From CAZUGA01 sp964619885 (GTDB lineage Bacteria > Pseudomonadota > Gammaproteobacteria > Methylococcales > UBA1147): DNA of 64,000 nt. The position numbers were made by a program, and so were the translations under genes. Shown piece after piece: positions 1 to 10,453 of the stretch. The notes under the pieces were generated by a model. The model was given only the letters and a program-made list of their open reading frames with translations, searched no databases and was not told the origin of the DNA. The first letter of the stretch is position 1; each line of letters begins with the position of its first letter. The stretch lies in NCBI GenBank assembly GCA_964619885.1, contig CAZUGA010000016.1, positions 1 to 64,000 on the forward strand, written 5' to 3'.

Positions 1-315
1 TTCTTTTTCAGTGCTTTAGACCCTTTGTCCGGGGTTGAAGTCACGGATTCAGGTCTAATATTGCCGATTTTATTTTTGATCCCATGTGGGTAACTGTGTT
101 GGTAAATTCGACTGCATTGGCAATTTATATATAACGCAGATTTCCTCGTCTTCCAACCAATGGATATTTTTTTATGATGAATGCTGTTGTGGGTTACCGG
201 TGGTGTGGATATCTTGTATTAAACTCATGATCCACGTCCTGTGAATGTTTAAGAGTTTATTGATCGTATTAGAACATTTGCGAATCGTTAACTATTAACG
301 AAGGAGATCGATACT

Positions 316-737
316 TTGATTACAGAACAGAAATACAATCAATATATTGCGATTTTAATGCAGCTTGTGCAGGTGATTGAGGTGCATTTTCTGAATTCTA
401 CGATAAATACTTCATACCGAACGCGACATTTGAATATATGCCGAATGCGACGAAAAATGTGGGTAGGGAGGTAACCGTTTCTTTTTGGCTACAAGTGCAC
501 GAAATTATGCACGAGAAAATCCAACGACATCGTTCGTTGGTCATTTCCAAGAACTAGATTGCAATAGAGGCGCCGATTGATTTTAGATGTAAAAAAGATC
601 TCGAATGGGTTGGTGTCAAACATAGGGCGGGCAGCTCGTTCAGATTGATGATGTCTGCGTTTTACGATATAAGTGCGACCGATAAATATGAATACGTGCG
701 TGTATATTCTATTTATCACCCTGATTATCAGTTGTAA
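316..737 (+). pseudogene. Decayed NTF2-like (SnoaL-type) protein
   Basis: Read by eye, this stretch translates as a broken small alpha+beta barrel protein of the nuclear transport factor 2 / SnoaL family. An AAGGAG ribosome-binding site at about 300-306 precedes a TTG at 316 that opens a typical N-terminal helix (ITEQKYNQYIAIL). The frame shifts near 385-393. From 393 the reading EFYDKYFIPNATFEYMPNAT continues, is cut by an in-frame TAG at 555-557, and resumes with DFRCKKDLEWVGVKHRAG, then AFYDI and RVYSIYHP, ending at TAA 735-737. The PNA segment and the RVYSIYHP ending are what I expect of this family. One frameshift plus one stop means no full-length protein. The substrate of the ancestral protein cannot be inferred. 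Confidence 0.6.
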
Positions 738-1523
738 CGACGTATTTGGGTGAAATCCAGCGACTTTCGGACAATCGTTGATCTAGCTAAGATCCCCTGT
801 AACATTGGTCGTCGCGACCGATTTACTGTTAATGTCTTTCGGTCACCTCAGCCGTTTTCGTATCTTATACCTAAGCAATCAAAGATAGTCTTTGTCAATT
901 GTGGTCGGCAAAAGGTAAAATAGGCGGATCTAAACGAATTCAGCTTAGGTCCACAACGAGCAAAATAGAAAATTGGCGCCGACGCCTGCAAAATTTGAAA
1001 GATAAACTAGATCAACAACAAACCCTGCCTGCGAAATTTGGCTGTCCTGATTTACAATTATGTACTACAGCGACGATAACCAAGGAATTGGAGCGGTATG
1101 CGTGAATTGGACACGTGTATTCTCCTTAATCTGGTAAAAAAACTTATTGTGGTAACCGTAACGTTGAGATAGACGGACATGTGGTTGAATATTTCCAGGA
1201 TATCTCAGCACCTAATTCGATGCCCAATTCGAAATCAGGGATAGGGCAGTGTGTCTTCTCCAACGAAGAAAATTAGCGAATATTTATTTGTTTAGGAAAA
1301 TCGTGTGAATATGTTTGAGGGGAACAATCGGTGCCAGGTTCAAGTTGAGGCATACTTAAATTTTTCACACAAAAAATTTTATTGGAATTCAAGTTATGGG
1401 CTTCCTATAACTTCGTTAAGTGAATGCAAATGGAGTTTGTAGTTGTTCATTAAGATCTATGATCTGATCGGAAAGTAGAAGTGCGAGATAATTTAATATT
1501 CACCCAAAAAAGGAAAGTATGAA
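738..1523. other. Spacer with no recognisable gene
   Basis: All frames hold only short open stretches. The longest on the plus strand (899-1105, 68 codons) has a lysine/arginine-rich composition and no motif I recognise. The last part, up to 1510, is probably the promoter and long 5' leader of the downstream cold-shock gene, as is usual for that family, but I could not place a promoter with confidence. Confidence 0.4.
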
Positions 1524-1730
1524 ATGAGTAAAGGTACAGTAAAGTGGTTCAATGCGGACAAAGGTTTTGGTTTTATCACTCCAGATGATGGGGGAAAAGA
1601 TCTGTTCGTGCATTATTCAGAAATCAAAAGCGGCGGCGGTTATGCAACGCTCAATGAGGGCCAAGCGGTAGAATATGAAGTGGGGCAGGGTCAAAAGGGA
1701 CCATGTGCCAACAATGTCGTGCCAGCTTAA
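1524..1730 (+). CDS. Cold-shock protein, CspA family
   Basis: A complete 68-residue single cold-shock domain. These OB-fold proteins bind single-stranded RNA and DNA in the cytoplasm and melt RNA structure at low temperature or in stationary phase. The N-terminus [17 protein letters not shown] carries the RNP1 motif KGFGFI (residues 13-18), and RNP2 is LFVHY (27-31), with Tyr where Phe is common. Length matches the family. The start is set by an AGGAAAG ribosome-binding site at 1511-1517. It stands alone between two gene-poor stretches. Cold-shock genes usually carry a long regulated leader, and the free sequence upstream allows one. Which paralogue (A, C, D, E) it corresponds to cannot be told from sequence alone. 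Confidence 0.95.
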   Translation: MSKGTVKWFNADKGFGFITPDDGGKDLFVHYSEIKSGGGYATLNEGQAVEYEVGQGQKGPCANNVVPA

Positions 1731-2359
1731 GTTCATTTAGGTTCTGCGTGGATGGACGTGTTGCATCTTGTAAGGCCAGCCGATAGCTCTTGGCTTCTGG
1801 CTGCAGGGCAAGGTCTGCTTAGAAGTGACTTAAGGCAATCGCAAAATAGGGTTTGAGGAATAAGAAAGTGAAGAGAATCGCGACTTAGGTCTACGCCTAA
1901 TTCCTTAGAAAACGCCGATTATCTACGGAGAATTTTCTTAAAACGGATTTAACGTAGACGGCGTTGATTGTAGGTGGGAGACCAGTAGTATTAATCGGGC
2001 TAGGCGTTTGGCTTAGTGCGGGTTGCGAGCGATCGGTGGGAAGTGGATTTGGCGATAAACGCCCTACCGGGTTCTCGTTATCGGAAGCAGTCGCGTCTCA
2101 TATGGGAGCCGTCCATTTATTATTCTGGGATACACCGCTATCTGAAGCTGATCGCCGATGTTTTAATCGCGCGTTACCCTCGTTTTCGAGCGAGTAGGGC
2201 TAGTCGTGGGGGACGGTGCGCTATGCACGACATGGTTTTTGAACGTTTAATTGAATGAGGTGTATCTCGCGATAATAGAAGGGATTCCACCTACTCAACA
2301 ATCGGTCGACCGCCCGGTATTTCCTTAATGACTCTAGAGCGCCAACGAATGGGTTAAAC
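1731..2359. other. Spacer with overlapping unrecognised short ORFs
   Basis: Two overlapping plus-strand open frames (1964-2197 and 2016-2258) occupy this gap. Neither shows a recognisable domain, convincing ribosome-binding site or membrane segment, and they overlap in different frames, so at most one could be real. A short inverted repeat (GCCAG ... CTGGC, about 1770-1800) lies downstream of the cold-shock gene but lacks a T-run, so I do not call a terminator. Confidence 0.35.
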
Positions 2360-3979
2360 GTGAATATCACCGATGGGAATGGGCATGGTGATCTCGGCAA
2401 TCTGCGACATGTTTCTCCAGATGTGATATTGATCGGCGCTGGCATTAATGCCAGCGCCATCCTGCTTGCTCAAGCTGGCTGGCGGGTATTGGTCGTTGAA
2501 CGAAATGACGAGCCTGGTGGGGCAGTCTGGACTATGGGGTTGACCTTGCCCGGCTTTCACCATGAGCTGGGCGCCGTGAATTTAGACCCATTCATTAGTT
2601 TTGGGTTCTACAGTAAATTTAAAACTGCATTGGCTAGCAAGGGCGTTGAATTTATATCAGCCCGAAATTCTAGTGGCCTGTTGAGATCAAGCGTTGAATT
2701 CTTGAGCCTTACGACGGACCGTAACGTTAATCTTAGCAATATAGCGGCATATTCCGCAGCCGATGCAAAAGCATGGGATTCCTGGGCGGGATATTTTTCG
2801 AAATCTGCGCTCCTGACCTGTTTCGTACCGTGGGCGCCTATCCCGGTCCCAGCGAGGCGATCCGAAAAATTTTTCATTCAACCAGCGATTTTCCAGAATC
2901 TGTCCGCCTTTTGTCGCATGAATTTTTATTCAACTCGCTAAGAGAAACACTGACGACGCGATTTGAGAGCAACATCGCCCAAACCATGGTTGCGCGGCCT
3001 GGGGGCTTCATTTCGACTATGCGCCGGATTTTGGCGGAGGTTGCTGGTCCCGTTTATAGAAACCAATTGGATTCAACGTTCTGGCGCGGCATTGTGCAAG
3101 GGGGGTGCAGGCAATGTGACGTTAGCGCTTTCAAAATTGCTGGACGATTTGGGCGGAACAATTCGAACGGGACAAACGGTTGAAAAAATAGTAATAGAGA
3201 ATGGCAAAGCCGTAGGGGTTTGCCTAAATGGGGGCTAAAAATTGAATGCTTCGCGCGCTGTTTTTGCGGGCGTCACACCGACGGCACTTTTGAAAATGAC
3301 TGGCGGGCAATTGCCACCTCGAGAAGCGGAGATGGCTCGAAATTATCGCTATGGTCCCGGTGCGTTGTTGATCCATCTGGCTCTATCGGAGCCACCCGAT
3401 TGAAACCCGCATGCAGCAAAAGATTGCTTCTATATCCACAACGGAAACTCCCTCGATCATCTTGCCGCCGTCTATCAACAGGCTAAGGCTGGGATACTCA
3501 GCGAAGAACTGTTCTTCTGTATTAACCAACCAAGTGTGTACGATAGATCGATTGCTCCTTCCGAAAAACAGGTGATGCGAATATTTGTGCGCGCCGTCCC
3601 TGCGGTAATTTGCGGAGATATGCTCAAAAAAATTCGCGGTAAATCCTGGACCCAAGACGCGAAGGAAGCCTATTCCAATCGTATTCTAGACCTGATAGAA
3701 GTGCACGCCCCAGGTCTTCTCGACCGGATTCTTGATAAGGTGGTGCAATCGCCGTTAGACCTTGAGGCGCTTAACCTGAATTTGGTTCAGGGCGACAACA
3801 ATGCTGGCAGTATGCAATTCAGTCAGTTTTATAGCGGTTGCCCTTTCGCCGAGATTACTGGTCACCGGACACCTATTTTAGGACTTTATTTCTGCCGGGC
3901 CTCGACGTGGCCCGGTGGTGGAACGAATCCAGGATCCGGGGAATTCGTGACACGACAGATTCTTGAAGATTATCCTTAA
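2360..3979 (+). pseudogene. Broken FAD/NAD(P) oxidoreductase (phytoene-desaturase / PYROXD2-like)
   Basis: The full stretch is 540 codons, the size of this flavoprotein family, but it is not translatable as one chain. It opens with a Rossmann FAD-binding motif (VILIGAGINASAILLAQAG), followed by VVERNDEPGGAVWT and GFHHELGAVN. The frame shifts out near 2800 and back near 3100, so the piece with FRTVGAYPGPSEAI and RPGGFISTMRRIL lies in another frame. The original frame then continues with GAGNVTLALSKLLDDLGG, is cut by TAA at 3236-3238 and TGA at 3401-3403, and runs to the stop at 3977-3979. The tail carries GNNAGSMQFSQFYSGCPF and CRASTWPGGG, resembling the conserved C-terminal FAD-contact region. 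The ancestral enzyme was probably a carotenoid-desaturase-like or amine-oxidase-like flavoenzyme. Two frameshifts and two stops argue against a sequencing artefact. Confidence 0.85.
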
Positions 3980-4079
3980 ATATTGTTGGTGCATACTGTT
4001 TAACTATTGAAAATAGGCTCTAAAATAGTGTGCCTGGGTAGAACTGGAGACTCGTAAATTCTTGGAAAGATGCGATAAG

Positions 4080-4682
4080 CTAATAATAGCGTCCAGCGGC
4101 ATGACACCAACGGCGGCCGGTATACCAACTGTAAGTGCAAGTGACTCTGGGCCCATGATAAGGATGGATGGGGCGCAAGGGAGGCGGGGGATACCAACGG
4201 TGACCTCGGCCGTGAACGACAAACCAATCGATGAAAAGCGAAGCGATCCCGCCTTTTTCCGGTGGTACACCATCTAGTATTTTGATGTCGTAGGTTAATT
4301 CATTTCCGTTCAGCCTTGGATTTGATATTTCTAAAACGAGGTCGGTTGCGCCTTCTTTTTCACCCAAAATCGATAAGTTGGCATTGGGAGGATCGTTTTT
4401 AAAACTGTCTTTTCCTTCGTCCCAAATTTTTAAAAAATTTCTGGTCGGAAGGTGTCCGGCTATTCGTTCTGGCCGGTCGGAAAAAAAAGTGGTTGAGGGG
4501 CTGATGTTCTTAAGCGTCATGCTGCCCTTGCGAAAACTGACCTCGGCGGCATTTTGTACGAATAAAATAGGAATTGGATCAGCGGAATCTTCCACGGAGC
4601 GAAATTTTTCGGTGGCAAAAGATGGCTGGATAAACAAGGCGGTGAAGAGGGAATATAATAACCAAAATGAAAATTTTCGCAT
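4080..4682 (-). CDS. Exported protein of unknown function
   Basis: About 200 residues beginning MRKFSFWLLYSLFTALF, a clear Sec signal peptide with likely cleavage after SFA, so the product is probably periplasmic. I chose this start over one 12 codons upstream because AGGGAGAA lies just before it. The mature part contains ILFVQNAAEVSFRKGSMTLK, then PSTTFFSDRPERIAGH, DSFKNDPPNANLSIL and GIASLFIDWF. To my knowledge this pattern belongs to a conserved uncharacterised family of exported proteins (fluorescence/function unknown, no enzymatic motif). The C-terminal 40 residues are rich in Pro, His, Trp and Arg (WYPPPPLRPIHPYHGP). That is either a genuine low-complexity tail or the result of a late frameshift. 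It is a single gene convergent with the broken oxidoreductase. Confidence 0.75.
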   Translation of the reverse strand: MRKFSFWLLYSLFTALFIQPSFATEKFRSVEDSADPIPILFVQNAAEVSFRKGSMTLKNISPSTTFFSDRPERIAGHLPTRNFLKIWDEGKDSFKNDPPNANLSILGEKEGATDLVLEISNPRLNGNELTYDIKILDGVPPEKGGIASLFIDWFVVHGRGHRWYPPPPLRPIHPYHGPRVTCTYSWYTGRRWCHAAGRYY

Positions 4683-4906
4683 CGGATTCTCCCTGTGCGT
4701 AGAAGAGGTTTCAGTCACTATAACTATCCCTTAGCAAAAATCCAATAATCTGGTCGAATTGAATTGCGATTCTGCTTAAGCTGATCAACTTATGGGTTTG
4801 GGTTGGATTAATTTCTGATGCCATTCAATGATAATGACTGGTGACAATGCGAGCTTAATAGTATTCTGCCTAAAACAACCATATTGCCGGGAGGATAGGT
4901 AAAGCT

Positions 4907-6097
4907 ATGTATAAAGTCTGCGGCTTGAAAAGTTGGCGAATGATCGGGTTAATAGCGATAGGATTTTTGTTGGTTCTGGTCGCGTGCGATAAGAAGACAG
5001 ATTCAAAGTCTGATGCCGTCCCTGTTGTTAGTACGTCAATCATAAAAGCCCAGACAATCCCAATTAATCTTGAGTTTCCCGGTTCGCTGGAAGCAGTGAC
5101 GTCGGTGGAATTGCTGGCACGCGTTGAAGGGTTTTTGATTTCTCGCAATTTCGACGAAGGTTCAACCGTTCAAAAAGGTGAGCTACTTTATCAAATCGAT
5201 CCCAAGCCGTTCCAGGCCGCGTTAAAAAAAGCTGAGGGGGAATTGGCCCAAAGCCAGGCAGCGTTAATCGATGCTCAAAAAAGGTTGGAGCGTCAAACGC
5301 CGCTTGCCAAGCAAGATTTTATTTCACGCCAGGCATTTGACAACCTCGTTGCGCAGGCCAAGGAACACGAAGGCCAGGTAAAATCAAGCCAGGCCGACGT
5401 GGAAAATGCCAAATTGAATTTGGGTTATTGTTCTATTTACGCGCCGTTTACTGGTCGAATCGGCTATACCGAAGTGGATGTCGGAAATCTAGTTTCTCCG
5501 GACAAAAACCCGAAATTGGCTCAGTTGGTAGAAATGGATCCTATCTACGTCGTCTTTCAGCCGGATAATGAATTAATTGGTCGAATTACCGAACAGCAGG
5601 CGAAGTCACCCATTCAGGTTTCACTGTCGGTTAGCGACAACGGTCAGTTCAGCCACCCGGGACAAGTTGATTCTATCGACAACCGTATCGACCCGACCAC
5701 CAATACAATAAAGGTTAGAGCGGTGATTCCTAATCCCAAAAATCTGTTGATCCCTGGGGAATATAGCAAGGTGCGCGCATTTCTCGGTAACCAGGCCAAC
5801 ACCATACTTGTACCACAAGCGGCGCTGGAGCAGCAGCAAGCGGGTTTCCAAGTTTATGTTGTGGCTAACGACGACACAGTAACTTCTCGATCGGTTACGC
5901 TGAGTGCGACTTATCAGAATATGCGAATTGTTCTGGATGGTTTAAAAGTTGGTGAGGAGGTTGCCGTCAGCGGATTGCAGAAACTAAAAAGCGGGGGCAA
6001 AGTTAAGCGAGCAACAAACCCTGCCCCATCGCAATCCAACGAATTAGTTCCCGGTTCAAGTCCGGCAGTGCCTAACAACGCTGCAGCAGAGAATTAA
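4907..6097 (+). CDS. RND efflux periplasmic adaptor lipoprotein (AcrA/MexA family)
   Basis: A 396-residue membrane fusion protein that bridges an inner-membrane RND pump to an outer-membrane channel. A lipoprotein signal peptide ends in the lipobox LVAC (residues 24-27), so Cys27 would be lipidated and anchored in the inner membrane. Next come the half-lipoyl/barrel-sandwich strand (SVELLARVEGFLISRNFDEG), a paired helical hairpin rich in Ala, Gln and Lys (about residues 105-165), the second half-lipoyl piece (IYAPFTGRIGYTEVDVGNLV), a beta-barrel, and a membrane-proximal domain (ALEQQQAGFQVYVV). The start is backed by GGGAGGATAGG upstream. The pump gene follows after 18 bases, forming a two-gene operon. 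No outer-membrane channel gene and no local repressor are visible, so the pump probably shares a TolC/OprM-type channel encoded elsewhere. Confidence 0.93.
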   Translation: MYKVCGLKSWRMIGLIAIGFLLVLVACDKKTDSKSDAVPVVSTSIIKAQTIPINLEFPGSLEAVTSVELLARVEGFLISRNFDEGSTVQKGELLYQIDPKPFQAALKKAEGELAQSQAALIDAQKRLERQTPLAKQDFISRQAFDNLVAQAKEHEGQVKSSQADVENAKLNLGYCSIYAPFTGRIGYTEVDVGNLVSPDKNPKLAQLVEMDPIYVVFQPDNELIGRITEQQAKSPIQVSLSVSDNGQFSHPGQVDSIDNRIDPTTNTIKVRAVIPNPKNLLIPGEYSKVRAFLGNQANTILVPQAALEQQQAGFQVYVVANDDTVTSRSVTLSATYQNMRIVLDGLKVGEEVAVSGLQKLKSGGKVKRATNPAPSQSNELVPGSSPAVPNNAAAEN

Positions 6098-6115
6098 ACG
6101 CACAGGATATCCTGC

Positions 6116-9100
6116 ATGTTTAGCCACTTTTTTATCAACCGTCCGATTTTTGCATCGGTTATTGCGATCATTATCATCCTGGTCGGCGCCGCGTCCATTC
6201 CGTTGCTGCCAGTTTCCCAATTTCCTCAGGTGACCCCGCCTACGGTAGAGGTAACAGCTTCGTTTACAGGGGCAAGCTCCCAGGTTATGGAGAAAAGTGT
6301 AACAACGCCTATCGAAGAGCAGATCAACGGCGTTGAGGGCATGATTTATATGTCATCCATTAGTACGGATGATGGCAGCATGACTATTACCGTAACCTTC
6401 GATATTGCTTACGACCTCGATATCGCTTCGGTTGACGTGCAAAATCGCGCGGAGATTGCTCGTTCTCAATTGCCCGACGAAGTGATCAAGGAAGGCCTGA
6501 ATATTGAGAAACAGGAGCCGTTCATTACGCTTTGCATGGATCTTGTTTCACCGGATGGCCGTTTCGACAATTTATTTTTGAGTAATTATGCAGAGATTCA
6601 TATTGCCGATTCGTTGCGCCGTATTCCGGGTGTAGGGCAGTTATCGATGACCGGAGAACGTAAGTACGCGATGCGTATTTGGCTGGATCCTGAAAAGATG
6701 GCGGGTCTGGGCTTGACCGCCGATGATGTGGTCAATGCGGTATCCAATCAGAATCGTCAAGTAGCGTCGGGCTCGATAGGCAGCGAGCCCATACCCAAAG
6801 GGCAACAATTTCGCTATACCCTTAACACGCTGGGCCGGCTCAAAGAAGTTGATGAATTTTCAAATATTATTGTTCGAGCCGATTCCCAGACAGCTATCGT
6901 TCGAGTGAAGGATATCGGCCGCATTGAACTCGGGGCTGAAGACTACTCAAGCAGGGCCTCTCTCGACGGATTAAACAGCGCCAATATGTGTATTTCTGAG
7001 CGCGCTGGGGGTAATTCGCTGGCACTGGTCGATAGCGCATTGGCCGAAATGGATCGACTGTCGAATAGTTTCCCGGAAGGCTTGGAGTATAGGATCAATT
7101 ACGATACCACCCGGTTTGTGCGGGCCTCGATCCGCGAAGTACTGATTACGTTGGTCGAAGCGATACTGTTGGTTTTCGTCGTCATGTTTGTCTTCTTGCC
7201 AGATGCGCGCTCTATACTAATTCCGGCGATTACCATACCGGTGTCCTTGATTGGGACTTTTGCATTGTTGTACGCATTGGACTTTTCCATTAATACGTTG
7301 ACATTGTTCGGTTTGGTACTGGCCGTGGGTTTAGTCGTCGACGATGCCATTGTTGTGGTCGAAAATGTGGTCCGGCAGATGACTGAAAAGAATCTTCCGC
7401 CAAGACGCGCCGCGGTGGTCGCTATGCAGGAAGTGACTGCTCCGGTGGTTGCAACCACATTAGTATTGATGGCGGTTTTTATACCGATAGCATTCACCCC
7501 GGGTGTTACCGGCCAATTATATCGACAATTTGCGTTGACCATTGCCTGTGCTGTTGGGATTTCCGCGATCAATGCGCTAACACTGAGTCCGTCATTGAGC
7601 GCTGTATTCCTGCGCCCGGGATCGGAATCCAAAAACCGCATAGAGGCTAAAGTTGGTCAACTATTCGAGAGTTTTACCGAACGTTATGAAGCGGCCATTC
7701 GTCTATTGGTCAAACATTGGTACTTTGTGGTCGGGGTTTTTGTCATTCTGGTTGGGATTACTCTGTTTATGTTTAAGGCCGTGCCGACAGCATTCGTTCC
7801 GGCGGAGGATCAGGGGTATTTCATTATCAGCGTTGAATTACCCGAAGGCGCGTCATTGCAACGAACGCAAAGAATCGTCGATCGGATTGATTCTAAAATG
7901 GGACAAACCGAGGGTGTGGGCAAGGTATTGTCATTTACTGCTTTGAGTTTGGTTGATGGCACAACCTCATCTAATGTGGCAACCGTGATTCCTATTTTGA
8001 CTGATTGGAGCGAACGCACAGAGAGCCGTCTGCACGCATCGGCAATGATTAAAGCTGCGAAGAAAGCACTTGCTTCGATTAATCAAGCGAATATTAGCAT
8101 TTTTCCGCCACCCGCAATTCATGGTTTGAGCCAAACGGGTGGTTTTCAATTTGAACTTCAGGATTTTGGCAGCGGTAGTCTGGAGGAACTGGAAAAACTT
8201 ACTCAGAAAATAGTGGCTAAAGGTAACAAAAGTCCCGAGTTGGACGGTTTATTCAGCGGATTTAGCGCCAAAACACCACAGTTGTATATCGATTTAAACC
8301 GAGAACAGGCGATGATCGAAGGTGTATCGGTCCCCGATGTATTTGATACCCTGCAAATATTTATGGGGGGTCTTTATGTCAATGAATTCAATAAATTCGG
8401 CCGTGTATACAAAGTGTTGGTGCAGGCGGAAGGGGATGTACGTAAAAAAGCCCAAGATATTAAGCGGCTATACGTCCGTAACCGAAATGGAGAAATGATC
8501 CCATTAAACACATTGGTAACGGTCCGGCCGGTGATCGGTGCCAGAGCCATTCCGCATTATAACCTTTATCGTTCGGCGTCGATCAATGGCGCGGCGGCGA
8601 GCGGTTATAGCTCGGGACAGGCAATCGATGCGATGGAAAAACTGGCCAATGAAGTTTTGCCGGATGGATACGGTTACGCATGGACCGGTATCGCTTTTCA
8701 GCAAAGCAAAGCTGGGAACCAACGGATTATCGTCTTTGCGATGGCACTAATCTTTGTGTTTTTGTTTCTGGCCGCGTTGTACGAGAGTTGGTCGATGCCG
8801 TTGATGGTGATGCTGACCGTCCCACTGGCTATGTTAGGCGCGTTACTTGCTCAATCCATGCGCGGATTGGATAACGACGTTTATTGCCAGATAGGTTTGA
8901 TTATGCTGATTGGATTGGCCAGTAAAAATGCCATTCTGATTATAGAATTCGCCAAACGCCTGCGCGCCGAAGGATATTCGATTATGGAAGCCGCGGTTGA
9001 AGCTTCCCGGGTTAGGTTACGGCCTATCCTGATGACAGCTTTCGCGTTTATTTTGGGTGTAATTCCATTGGTATTAGCCACTGGCGCAGGCGCTGCAAGC

Positions 9101-9241
9101 AGGCATTCGCTGGGAACGACAGTTTTCGGCGGTATGTTGGCCGCGACGTTGATGAGCTTATTGATTGTTCCGGTATTTTTCGTATTGATCGAACGGCTTA
9201 GGGAACGTTTTCTAAAAGCCAATGATAGCCAAAATCGGTAA
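6116..9241 (+). CDS. RND multidrug efflux pump, AcrB/MexB (HAE1) family
   Basis: A full-length 1041-residue inner-membrane proton/drug antiporter that works as a trimer with the adaptor encoded just upstream. It begins MFSHFFINRPIFASVIAI, the typical first membrane helix. Two repeats of six membrane helices, each interrupted by a large periplasmic loop, are recognisable. The proton-relay aspartate pair lies in the fourth helix as VVDDAIVVVENVVR (Asp409-Asp410, matching AcrB Asp407-Asp408). FVPAEDQGYF marks the start of the second half. Typical substrates are hydrophobic drugs, dyes, detergents and bile-like compounds, and the specific substrate cannot be deduced here. The long minus-strand open frame at 7099-7641 is a shadow of this gene. 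No frameshift or missing key residue was seen, so the pump looks functional despite its gene-poor surroundings. Confidence 0.96.
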   Translation: MFSHFFINRPIFASVIAIIIILVGAASIPLLPVSQFPQVTPPTVEVTASFTGASSQVMEKSVTTPIEEQINGVEGMIYMSSISTDDGSMTITVTFDIAYDLDIASVDVQNRAEIARSQLPDEVIKEGLNIEKQEPFITLCMDLVSPDGRFDNLFLSNYAEIHIADSLRRIPGVGQLSMTGERKYAMRIWLDPEKMAGLGLTADDVVNAVSNQNRQVASGSIGSEPIPKGQQFRYTLNTLGRLKEVDEFSNIIVRADSQTAIVRVKDIGRIELGAEDYSSRASLDGLNSANMCISERAGGNSLALVDSALAEMDRLSNSFPEGLEYRINYDTTRFVRASIREVLITLVEAILLVFVVMFVFLPDARSILIPAITIPVSLIGTFALLYALDFSINTLTLFGLVLAVGLVVDDAIVVVENVVRQMTEKNLPPRRAAVVAMQEVTAPVVATTLVLMAVFIPIAFTPGVTGQLYRQFALTIACAVGISAINALTLSPSLSAVFLRPGSESKNRIEAKVGQLFESFTERYEAAIRLLVKHWYFVVGVFVILVGITLFMFKAVPTAFVPAEDQGYFIISVELPEGASLQRTQRIVDRIDSKMGQTEGVGKVLSFTALSLVDGTTSSNVATVIPILTDWSERTESRLHASAMIKAAKKALASINQANISIFPPPAIHGLSQTGGFQFELQDFGSGSLEELEKLTQKIVAKGNKSPELDGLFSGFSAKTPQLYIDLNREQAMIEGVSVPDVFDTLQIFMGGLYVNEFNKFGRVYKVLVQAEGDVRKKAQDIKRLYVRNRNGEMIPLNTLVTVRPVIGARAIPHYNLYRSASINGAAASGYSSGQAIDAMEKLANEVLPDGYGYAWTGIAFQQSKAGNQRIIVFAMALIFVFLFLAALYESWSMPLMVMLTVPLAMLGALLAQSMRGLDNDVYCQIGLIMLIGLASKNAILIIEFAKRLRAEGYSIMEAAVEASRVRLRPILMTAFAFILGVIPLVLATGAGAASRHSLGTTVFGGMLAATLMSLLIVPVFFVLIERLRERFLKANDSQNR

Positions 9242-9331
9242 AATAGGCATAGACGTCACAAGTAACGAAACGCTAGATCCACTCGCTGATTCGTGCCGCC
9301 AATGTTATTTGATATTCAAACAAGCAACCGG

Positions 9332-9940
9332 CTACGCTTCAATATTGGCGCGATCCTCGGTACCCGATAGTTTTCCAGCGGCTTTGGCGGCCAACGCGAT
9401 AAAGATATACGACCAACCGTGAATGATCATATCGATCGCTATAAACAGTCCAATCACCCACGTCCCAGAACTGGGCCACTCAGCGAGGATTAAAATCGCC
9501 AGAATGATCGAAGCGATTCCGCCCAGCAGTGGCCACCACCAGCCTGGCATGCCTTTGATGTGAAACGCCATCAAGATCCGCAACGTTCCTATAGCGAACA
9601 ATAGTCCGGCAATAAGAAAGGTAACAATTGCAGAAGCGGCGGTTGGATCATTAATGAACATGATCCCTGCGATCACGTACAAAATTGCGATCCCAACGTG
9701 CCACAAAATAGATTGCCAGCCTTGACATTTAAAAGCTTGGCCCAACTGCATTCCGCCGCCAATAAGCATTAGAAATCCAAAAAACATCATACTAACCATG
9801 GTCAATGCGAAGCTCATACCGAGGCCGATCGTGCCAAGAATCACAAATAGGATGCCCAGAGCTAACAACCAACCCCAGGTGTGGCGGAGATTTCCGAATG
9901 TAGCTTGTAGTATTGCCGTTTCGTCCGTTCTTGAAGTCAT
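9332..9940 (-). CDS. HdeD family acid-resistance membrane protein
   Basis: A 202-residue integral membrane protein with about six hydrophobic segments. A short cytosolic N-terminus is followed by GWLLALGILFVILGTIGLG, and internal repeats of paired helices are separated by short loops (MFFGFLMLIGGGMQLGQAF; GLLFAIGTLRILMAFHIKG; GWWWPLLGGIASIILAILIL). This pattern and size match the HdeD/DUF308 family. In E. coli HdeD supports acid resistance at high cell density, but most homologues have no tested function. The gene is convergent with the RND pump, its stop lying about 90 bases from the pump's end, and has no operon partner. A mid-gene loop GWPSS/EWPSSGTW is typical of the family. Confidence 0.88.
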   Translation of the reverse strand: MTSRTDETAILQATFGNLRHTWGWLLALGILFVILGTIGLGMSFALTMVSMMFFGFLMLIGGGMQLGQAFKCQGWQSILWHVGIAILYVIAGIMFINDPTAASAIVTFLIAGLLFAIGTLRILMAFHIKGMPGWWWPLLGGIASIILAILILAEWPSSGTWVIGLFIAIDMIIHGWSYIFIALAAKAAGKLSGTEDRANIEA

Positions 9941-10453
9941 TACGTACTCCGGATTGATTTTCGAAAAAAGAATTTCGGTTAGTTGTTCCTTGGTAATCAG
10001 AACTAAGGTAGTTTCGAAATTGGCCTTAGGATAATCTGATTAGAAATATAGTTTGATTCACTATTGGAATCATTTTGGCCCGTTTCGATACTAACATGAT
10101 GTAATTGTGCGGTCTTAGTATCGCCGAGTCGCACCCCTATTGACAATAGCTTTGTTCCCCGTATTTGTCGTCTATCCAGAGACCCCACATTATTTCTTGT
10201 TTCGGTTATTGAGGTAACGTCGGCTAGAAGCTTGGTCAGGCAGTGTGCCAGTAATTCGAGTGCTGATTGTTACCGTTGTTTTCCATGTCCACACTGTGAT
10301 TATCGGCGATTAGTATCTGATCAATTTATGTCGAGGGTACCGAATCGAAATTTCGAGAGATTTTCTTGGCGTGTCACGTTATATAAAAATCAAAAAGTTG
10401 TTATCCCTTCGAGAAAACAAATTGAAGCAACGCATCAATTTTGCCGGAGATTT
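9941..10453. other. Spacer without recognisable gene
   Basis: This 513-base gap between two minus-strand genes has only short open frames in all six readings and no RNA-like or IS-like structure that I could identify. It presumably holds the promoter of the HdeD-family gene near its left edge. Confidence 0.4.

Noticed and set aside
1964..2258. Two overlapping open frames after the cold-shock gene
   Set aside because: No recognisable motif, no clear ribosome-binding site, and mutual overlap in different frames; left as spacer.
7099..7641. 180-codon minus-strand open frame
   Set aside because: Shadow of the RND pump gene; composition is typical of an antisense reading of hydrophobic codons.
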